Of a stretch of 64,000 nucleotides of DNA, positions 56,939-64,000 are shown piece by piece. Both the position numbers and the translations under genes were made by a program. This DNA is from Sepiola atlantica (lineage: Eukaryota; Mollusca; Cephalopoda; Sepiida; Sepiolidae), in assembly GCA_963556195.1 (NCBI GenBank), contig OY744520.1:146232211-146296210 (forward strand), in the 5' to 3' direction. How positions within the stretch are numbered: the first letter of the stretch is position 1; the number at the start of each line of letters is the position of its first letter. The notes under the pieces are model-generated. The model did not search any database. It had not been told where the DNA came from and saw only the letters and a program-made list of their open reading frames with translations.

Positions 56939-57404
56939 ATACTGGTAAAGTATACATACACAGGATTTCAACTGGTCTTATAACAATTTATTCATTAACT
57001 ATTCATTCACTCTTTGATTTACTAATTTTATTTTATTTATTTATGTATTTGTTTATTCATTTAATTAATCATTTATTTATTAATTAATTTGTGTATCTTT
57101 TTATTCACTTTTTTATCTATCTTTTTATTTATCTATTCATTAATTATTTTGACTAATAAACAGATCGTATTATACTTAAGAAACTTATTAACCGTTTAGT
57201 CTTTATAACCAAACATATATGTATATTGTAAATTCTTAAATTTCTATTGGTTTTACTTAATTGCTAGTTTTTGCTTTTTTATTCTATTATTGCTACTTTT
57301 AGTATATTTAATATAATTTTATTTCATTTTATTATCATTTTATTATTATTATAATCATTATGATTATTATTTTATTATTATAATTATTTTATTATTATTA
57401 TTAT

Positions 57405-57472
<68 letters not shown>

Positions 57473-58168
57473 TTGTCTTTATTATTTTTATCATTGGTGC
57501 CTTTATTATAATTTTATTTTTATTTTTATCATTATCATTATAATAGAGTTGAAATGGAGTGAGTGATAATTATTGTGTTTATTATTATTAATACTATTTA
57601 TTTATTTATTTTTCTTTATCTCTATTTAGACATAAATAAAATAAAAAATCAAATAAAAAATATAAATTAAATTAAACAGTTAACATTATCTGACATCCCC
57701 TACTCTTACCACAAAAACAGAAAGATAAACTCGGCTCGTTCTCCTCAATGTCCGTCGATCCACTTTTTTCTCCCCCTCTCACATACATTTCGTCCAAACC
57801 TTTAAACTCGGCATAGCAACCACCCCACTCTTACCTCTTTACTTACACCCCTTCGCCATCTAACCTCACGATCTGAGACCTTGAAAATGTATTATAAATA
57901 GATTAACCTTTCAATCTGTTATCTCTCACATAAGCTTACAAACGGTTTTCATTTCAATTATTTTGAATTTGATCATGTGACCTCTCAGTTTAGAATTTTG
58001 AATTTGGCTTTTTGTTTTTCCCTTACTTTTATTCTTTCTTAATATGACCACCTGAGTGAAAGATCAGACTTTTTCCGCCTTATAAGATCTTAGTTTCTAA
58101 TAACTATTTATCGATAACATCGACATGCCAGTGTAGCGTTTTTATGTACATGTCTGTATGAATAAAAA

Positions 58169-58171
<3 letters not shown>
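56936..58171. other. Low-complexity T-rich DNA, no gene
   Basis: 56990-57660 is dominated by attta/tttat words and contains a (TAG)n array at 57407-57471. 57700-58170 is unrecognised. Confidence 0.6.
57407..57471. repeat. (TAG)n microsatellite
   Basis: About 21 tag units. Confidence 0.95.
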
Positions 58172-58235
<64 letters not shown>

Positions 58236-58467
58236 TCCTTGTCCAGGTTAGCAATGCTGATGCGGCTTATATCCATAAACACATGCCCATTGATTACTTT
58301 CATGTACGTAAAAATTAACTAATAAATATATACAAAAAATTAAAATAATGACACGTCCAATTAAAGACGACTTAATGCAATATTTTTTTACTGCTTAGGA
58401 AGAGGAAAATACTTTTTAAAACAGCTCTGTGTCTATTGCCAGTAAAAACAAAAATAAAACTTCGTAA

Positions 58468-58547
<80 letters not shown>
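58172..58547. repeat. Two (TA)n arrays around a 240-bp spacer
   Basis: (TA)n at 58172-58232 and 58471-58547; the spacer has no recognised feature. Confidence 0.95.
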
Positions 58548-58548
<1 letters not shown>

Positions 58549-58645
58549 TCTCCTTATCTCGACATTGTTTCCAGTCGTCTTTAACTGCTTGCCATTGGAA
58601 TCAAGCAGTGTCGACTCAGGAGAGGTGTTGATAGAGATTGTGCAA

Positions 58646-59247
58646 ACTCTCTGACGAGGAATATTTTATATTCGAAAGCTCAGTTTAAAATAAATAAATG
58701 TTATTTATTTATTTCAACAAATTACATTGTTATGGTTTTTCAAAAAAATGTTTATATCTTTACGAAACAATGGTTTATAATAATGTGTCTACTCCTATCT
58801 ACGTATTCAAAATGGCTTAACCGCGCCCAAGACACGGACATTCTTCCTCACAAAGTCAATACCACCAGACTATGAAAAGAAAGAAGAAGAAAAAACTCTC
58901 TGACGAGGAATATTTTATATTCGAAAGCTCAGTTTAAAATAAATAAATGTTATTTATTTATTTCAACAAATTACATTGTTATGGTTTTTCAAAAAAATGT
59001 TTATACCTTTACGAAACAATGGTTTATAATAATGTGTCTACTCCTATCTACGTATTCAAAATGGCTTAACCGCGCCCAAGACACGGACATTCTTCCTCAC
59101 AAAGTCAATACCACCAGACTATGAAAAGAAAGAAGAAAAAAAAACTTTCTGACGAGGAATATTTTATATTCGAAAGCTCAGTTTAAAATAAATAAATGTT
59201 ATTTATCTATTTCAACAAATTACATTGTTATGGTTTTTCAAAAAAAT

Positions 59248-59253
<6 letters not shown>
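58646..59253. repeat. Tandem repeat, 249-bp unit, 2.4 copies
   Basis: The phrase gacgaggaatattttatatt occurs at 58653, 58902 and 59151, exactly 249 bp apart. Units are about 98 percent identical by eye, so the duplication is recent. The third unit stops where a (TA)n array begins. Confidence 0.95.

Positions 59254-59320
<67 letters not shown>
59254..59320. repeat. (TA)n microsatellite
   Basis: Replaces the remainder of the third 249-bp unit. Confidence 0.95.
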
Positions 59321-59321
<1 letters not shown>

Positions 59322-59511
59322 TAGCATGTCTACCGGCATTGCCCAGGGCAAGCAAAACAAGATAACATGAGGTTAAAAAGTGTGTGTAATATCTTTATAT
59401 TAAAACGTCTATCTCTTTACTTATCTCAATCCGTCTCTCTATCTTTCTCTCTTCATCTTCCCATTTTACCACATCTCTCTTCACCCTCTCTTTCATCTAC
59501 GCCCAGCATAT

Positions 59512-59558
<47 letters not shown>

Positions 59559-60190
59559 TAAATGTATTTAAAATAAAAATAATGTAAGTCATTCACCTGA
59601 GCTATCAGTTTTAAAGTTATTGCTTGCGAAGAACACTTAGTTTTTTTCCCCACCTAATTTCTTAAAAAATATAATGGAAATCTATATTTGTTTTAATTTA
59701 TTCTCGGGGAACGCCGAGTCTCCTATATTGCCCATACCCATTAATCAAGCATATACCACATTGAAAATGTACTACTTTATTATTGTACACACCTTCTCTA
59801 TTTATGGTATTTAACATTGACTCTTGAGCAAGGCAGAGCACCTTTTCTGGTATACAATAGAATAACAAAATAGAGTGAAAATATTTCTCCAGGGCAACGC
59901 GGGGTTTTAAAAACACCTGCTCGATATAGGATTGCTCTATCTAGGATATTAATTACATCCGACCAACGCTAAGTAAACACATCTGCTTTATCTTAGATAT
60001 TGAGAAGTTCAGATTATCTTATACCATTTACCAAATACAATAGGGTATTATTACTATTATGGCTCCCGGGCAACACCAAATTAACAAATGACAGAGAAGT
60101 TATTTCTCCTGGTAAACGCTGCGTTTAAACACACATGCTCTATATATGATGTTAAGAACTGTTGGATTGCTATATACCACTTACCAAATG
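59321..60190. repeat. Repeats with gttgcccggg-type motif and a (CT)n tract
   Basis: A ctagcatg...gcattgcccaggg motif stands at 59320-59348, a (CT)n tract at 59515-59553, and related motifs at 59703, 59889, 60064 and 60110. Between 59890 and 60190 a unit with aaacac...tgctctat, aggat, tatacca and ttaccaaat phrases is repeated two to three times with divergence. No ORF. The family is not recognised. Confidence 0.55.
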
Positions 60191-60430
60191 TAAAACTGTA
60201 TCTTACATTTATTTCCCGTTTATAGCGCTACTGAAACCACACAAATAAAATTATGGATGCCTTCAGAGCCCTAATAAAAACACCCTTTCCGGGCTTTTGC
60301 CTCGTCCGAATATAAGCTTAAGAAACGTTAAATAATTTTGAAAGAAAATGCCGAGCGGAAGGAATACATTGAAATGACATTGTTTACTTTCCAAATTATG
60401 GCTGAAAATCTCTACACCTCTGAAGAAATC
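60191..60430. other. No gene recognised
   Basis: Nothing identified. Confidence 0.4.
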
Positions 60431-60439
60431 TGCTCCATA

Positions 60440-60598
60440 GCCCACTTAGGGGTGCACTTAGAGATTCGGAAATACTTCCATCATCTTCTCCGGTTAATTT
60501 TACACGAGAATAAACTTTTAAAGTGTATGCATGTTCTCCCACCTTCTTTCTGTGGGGTACACACAAACACACACATTCACACCGACATTGAGTGTTAA

Positions 60599-60600
<2 letters not shown>
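60440..60600. repeat. Second occurrence of the cttagagattcgg repeat
   Basis: 60455-60507 matches 43660-43715 (agagattcgg, cttccatc, ttttacac). It is followed by an aca/cac run as at 43770. Confidence 0.6.

Positions 60601-60651
<51 letters not shown>
60600..60651. repeat. (GATA)n microsatellite
   Basis: 13 agat units. Confidence 0.95.
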
Positions 60652-60652
<1 letters not shown>

Positions 60653-60705
60653 TTCTAAATATGAATTTTTCTGTATAATTTGGATTATTCGGACTACTGT
60701 TACTA

Positions 60706-60917
60706 TATTGAGTGTTATTCTCATAACGTTTCGGCCGATGTAAACTCCGACCTTCATTAGGTGTACCTTGTCGAACTCGGGAATTTTTCTGTCGAACTCG
60801 GTAATCTGCACAGAATTTCGAACGAAACTCTTTATTAAATCCACGGGGGTAGCATGCACATGAAGAAGGTCGGAGGTTACATCGGCCGAAACATGAGAAT
60901 AACACTCTCAAGATGAG
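60706..60917. repeat. Inverted pair of PLE-like terminal hairpins
   Basis: The arms gagtgttattctcat..gtttcggccgatgt (60708-60759) and, reversed, aaggtcggaggttacatcgg...gagaataacactc (60860-60914) pair over about 50 bp. Each arm holds a hammerhead-like pair: CTAATGA with GAAAC (minus strand, left arm) and ATGAAGA with GAAAC (plus strand, right arm), with a ggtcg/cggcc stem between the boxes. Likely two PLE terminal pieces in inverted orientation. Confidence 0.6.
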
Positions 60918-60959
60918 AACAGTAGTCCGAATAATACAAATTATACAAATTTTCAATCC

Positions 60960-61509
60960 TCATCTAAAAAATACACAAACATAATACATTTTTTTCTATT
61001 TCTTTTCCATTGGGAGTGGCAATTTTCGGCGTTTCTACCACCTTCATCAGAAAATACGAAATGCGAAAATACGAAATACGAAAATATACTAGAGATGTGA
61101 CCGTTATTTAGAAACGTGTAGAAGAGTAAACTTACATTCGTTTCAAAATTAATCTCAACTGTTTTTTCTTATTATTATAATACAATTGTGTGCTGACTAG
61201 GTATCCGTACCAGCGGTTTCTAGGCGATTTTTGTTTGGATAACACCCCTTCATCGGCAGTTGGACTAACGGTAAATATCACGAATGGTAAAAGAAAAGAA
61301 AAGAAAGAACTATATATTTAACAATACACTACCCACATGTTATATATATAATGAAAGTTATGCTCTTAGACCGAAACACATGTTTATGTAGTTTGCTTGA
61401 CATAAGTAGTTTATACTACTGCAACACTTTAACCATGGATTGAACACTGTTGAAGTAAATACGAAAACAAATGCATGTATAGACAGTTTATTATTTGCTA
61501 TTATCACAT

Positions 61510-61518
<9 letters not shown>
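60960..61518. other. Further hammerhead-like motifs, no gene
   Basis: On the minus strand 61050-61031 reads CTGATGA, then aggtggta, then GAAACG. 61250-61205 has a CCGATGA with a hairpin. Apart from that nothing was recognised. Confidence 0.45.

Positions 61519-61557
<39 letters not shown>
61519..61557. repeat. (TA)n microsatellite
   Basis: About 19 TA units at the PLE 5' boundary. Confidence 0.95.
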
Positions 61558-61559
<2 letters not shown>

Positions 61560-61561
<2 letters not shown>

Positions 61562-62045
61562 GAAGTTTGAATTACCTACTAGACACCATCCTCGAGTGTC
61601 TTCGATCTCTCTGTACAAGGGTTTTTCAGGACAAATTGACATGAGGATACTTCCTCTACAAGTAAACCTTGACTAAATATTCAAAATAACATAGTATTCG
61701 AAGCCCAAATAAGATCCCCTCGACACGGCTATACACTGGCTCATACGAGGAATGGTGCGCCTTTTCCAATAATGTTACCTCAAGTAACAGCACTTAACTG
61801 GATACTCCACCAGACTAGATGCATTCTTGTCCTGGAATCCGGTAAGACCAACAGACTACAAGAAATATATACTATAACATAGTTCACGGGTCAATTGGGG
61901 AGAGGAAAATGAATATACTTAACTTCGTCTGACAGGTAAAAAAGAATATTAATGGAATATTCGAATATCCATGTATCTCCTATAGAGTTCAAGCGTTAGC
62001 ATCATGATTTCTGAAAGGTTCGACTGAAGTAAAATTAAACAAAAA
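61560..62045 (+). mobile_element. PLE 5' leader-like repeat, copy 2
   Basis: Matches 33236-33755 in order and orientation. PLE coding sequence starts within about 50 bp, which is why I treat the repeat as the PLE 5' region. Confidence 0.65.
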
Positions 62046-62089
62046 ATTGAATATGTATATATATACAATATCAAGATTATGTCAACAAA

Positions 62090-63760
62090 ATGATGGGGAT
62101 ATTGAACGACACTAAAAACTTTGCCAAATTGGGCCTTGTCGGCACCCATAATGCAACCGTTTCATTAGAAAATACATTCTATAAACAATTGCTTAACTGG
62201 GTGAAAGGCGGTGTACTCCCTTCCGATATAGCCAGTGAGATCGGACCCTTGGATCTATCCGCCAATGTTTATATGAATTACCCAAAACTCACAAAGCGAA
62301 TATCCCAGTAAGACCTATTCTCTCTATGGTAGGGTCATCACAATACAAGGCTGTAAAATGGATCTTTAATATTTTACAGCAAGTATTGGAGCACTATAGT
62401 AAATACTTCTTAAAAGATTCATTTTATTTTGCAAATTACAATCAAAAGTCTAAGATTGCTAATAAATGTTTGTGTTCTCACGATATTATCAACCTATTTA
62501 CTAGTCTCCCTATTTTGGAAACAATAGATATCTGTGCCGATTTTTATATCGTAGCCAGTTATCACCCCTTTCATTCCTGAAAGCATATTCGTGCAGTTGA
62601 TAGAATTTGCCACTACATTAGTTGAATTTAGTTTTAACGATGTAAGGCAAATAGACGGTGTAATCAATCGGTTCAGTCCTGAGACAGACAATGGCGAATA
62701 TTTTTGTAGCTATTCAATGAAAAAGAATTATTATCTGGACCCATTAAACTTTTAGTCTACTTTCGATCCGTAGATGACACATTTTGCTTCTTTAATACTC
62801 AAATAGAGGCAAATAAATTATTCTCCTTACTCAATAGCATGCATCCCGCATTAATATATACTTATGAAGGAGAGCGCAATTACACTTAAGCTTTCCTCGA
62901 TTTATTGGTAACGAAAAACCTATCGAGTTACCTTACATCAATCTACCTAAACCTACGTTTACAGGAATGTATACTCGTTGGGATTTATTTTATCCTAACA
63001 AACGAAAGTTAAATTCAATTAAAACACTAACACAGAGCCGTTATAATTTGTTCACAATCAAAATTGGACGAAGAAATAAGAACCATTACGAATACTTTGT
63101 CCAATAATGGCTACCCTCTTGATGTGATTAGGTTAGTCATCAAAAAGAAAAAATGTTTTCCTAAATAAAACCAAATACGGTGACTAAATGTCTGATTTAC
63201 TCAAAAGTTGAAAATTGCTATTTTGCTTCGAATGTGCGTGTTGTGTTCACTACAAAGCCTCTATTGGCGTCCCTCAAAAATACAATTTACCTCCCCCCCC
63301 ACACACACACCATAAGAATAATGTTATTTATCATTTTAAATGTGGTTGCAGTGCCGACTACTTTGACAGGATGACGTTGAAATTGGAAAATAGAGTCCAA
63401 CAACACATACCTAGTAAAATTAGGAATAGAACTGTCCGTTAAACGGACGTTCTAAATAATACATACAAGACTTCCATCACCGACCATTTGCTTAAAAACC
63501 CGTCGTGCGCATAGAATCTCAGCATTAACTCATTTACCATCTTGAGTCATGCTCACTCGCTATGTCACCTGAAAATCTTGGACGATTCACGTTCGTTTAA
63601 AGCGCACATCCCTTTGTAAACAGAGGGAGTGTTTATTAAGATCAGATGTGATAAATCTCTAAGCACATCCCAGTTTTTTGTTCTCTTCTCCTTTAAAAAA
63701 AGGAACCCCTCGATACAGCTCCTGTTGAGTGAGGGCGAAACCGGTCGTTTGACTTTTTGT
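62090..63760 (+). pseudogene. Long decayed Penelope-like element, RT region to 3' end
   Basis: With many frameshifts and stops, the plus strand reads as a PLE. An N-terminal open frame (62090-62311) with ENTFYKQLLNWVKGGVLPSD is followed by SIVGSS-like text and YKAVKWIFNILQ (62346), then DIINLFTSLPILETI (62482), wording that corresponds to early RT motifs of PLEs. Further on are PESIFVQLIEFATT (62576), a damaged YRYVDDTF region around 62765 (only DDTFCFF-like text survives) and TYEG near 62865. A late block, NNVIYHFKCGC with DYFDRMTLKLENRV (63320-63395), is probably the endonuclease region. At 63722-63741 it has CTGTTGA and GAAAC, a hammerhead-like pair. It lacks an intact ORF. Of the PLE copies in the window it is the most extended. 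Confidence 0.75.
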
Positions 63761-63969
63761 TTTACTTTTAATCATAAATGATAAAACATGTCTTCCCTTC
63801 ATGTATTTGATAATATATATATGTGTGTGTGTGTGTGTGCAAACATTGTTAAAAATAACAGAATTGCTCTGTTTAATTATACTTTTTGGTTAAATAATAA
63901 AAGTATAATTAAACAGAAGAATTCTGTTATTTTTAACAATGTTTCAATAAATTCTGCCTAAATACACAC

Positions 63970-64000
<31 letters not shown>
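63761..64000. other. Inverted repeat and (TA)n at the window end
   Basis: 63843-63890 (aaacattgttaaaaataaca then agaattgctctgtttaatta) pairs with 63902-63945, its near reverse complement, forming a hairpin of about 44 bp arms with a 12-bp loop. A (TG)n run lies at 63820-63839 and a (TA)n array starts at 63972 and runs off the window. Confidence 0.8.

Noticed and set aside
56690..57087. Ile-Tyr repeat proteins in several places (also 34748, 36751, 43691, 45786, 58436)
   Set aside because: All come from (TA)n arrays read in frame.
57407..57471. CRISPR-like array among the repeats
   Set aside because: The repeats are simple trinucleotides without spacers. The sequence is eukaryotic, and no cas-like proteins are present.

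Overview
The window looks like AT-rich intergenic DNA from an animal nuclear genome. A mollusc, and most likely a cephalopod, fits best. The reasons are many long (TA)n arrays, several Penelope-like elements (PLEs), and SINEs with U2-snRNA-like or tRNA-like heads, together with an R2-superfamily LINE, Gypsy LTR elements and a mariner-like element. The species call is inference. I found no convincing host protein-coding gene and no tRNA, rRNA or CRISPR feature; nearly every readable protein fragment belongs to a transposable element.

Layout. 0-7.7 kb: AT-rich DNA with a telomere-like patch, two diverged tandem repeats and a U2-headed SINE on the minus strand. 7.7-10.0 kb: a decayed Gypsy gag-pol on the minus strand. 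10-15.3 kb: low-complexity purine tracts and unidentified repeats. 15.4-18.6 kb: a PLE 3' region interrupted by a 2.2 kb DNA element with about 420-bp inverted arms and a perfect 8-bp target duplication. 20.1-27.0 kb: four head-to-tail, 5'-truncated copies of an R4/Dong-like LINE, separated by microsatellites. 28.4-30.3 kb: three PLE pieces in alternating orientation. 31.6-33.0 kb: a nearly intact mariner-like element with one in-frame stop. 33.2-36.3 kb: PLE pieces and a LINE. 37.1-40.1 kb: a second LINE followed by a tRNA-headed SINE with a PLE-like tail. 40.8-43.3 kb: a young, internally deleted Gypsy-type LTR element with two U2-headed SINE copies nested in its 5' LTR. 44.0-44.5 kb: a PLE endonuclease remnant. 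48.6-51.6 kb: two Gypsy remnants in opposite orientations. 52.6-54.8 kb: another U2-headed SINE and a diverged duplication that also carries U2-like segments. 58.6-61.3 kb: tandem repeats and a cluster of hammerhead-like motifs. 61.6-63.8 kb: a long, decayed PLE.

The points most worth a second look are (1) the LINE array whose copies begin at microsatellite ends, (2) the long-inverted-repeat element with protein-coding sequence in its arms, whose empty site is visible in a paralogous PLE about 10 kb away, (3) the SINE dimer at a triplicated target site inside an LTR, (4) at least two repeat families with U2-like heads, and (5) about nine motifs resembling the hammerhead ribozyme core, near PLE remnants or on a SINE tail. 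All alignments were made by eye; none was run with software.
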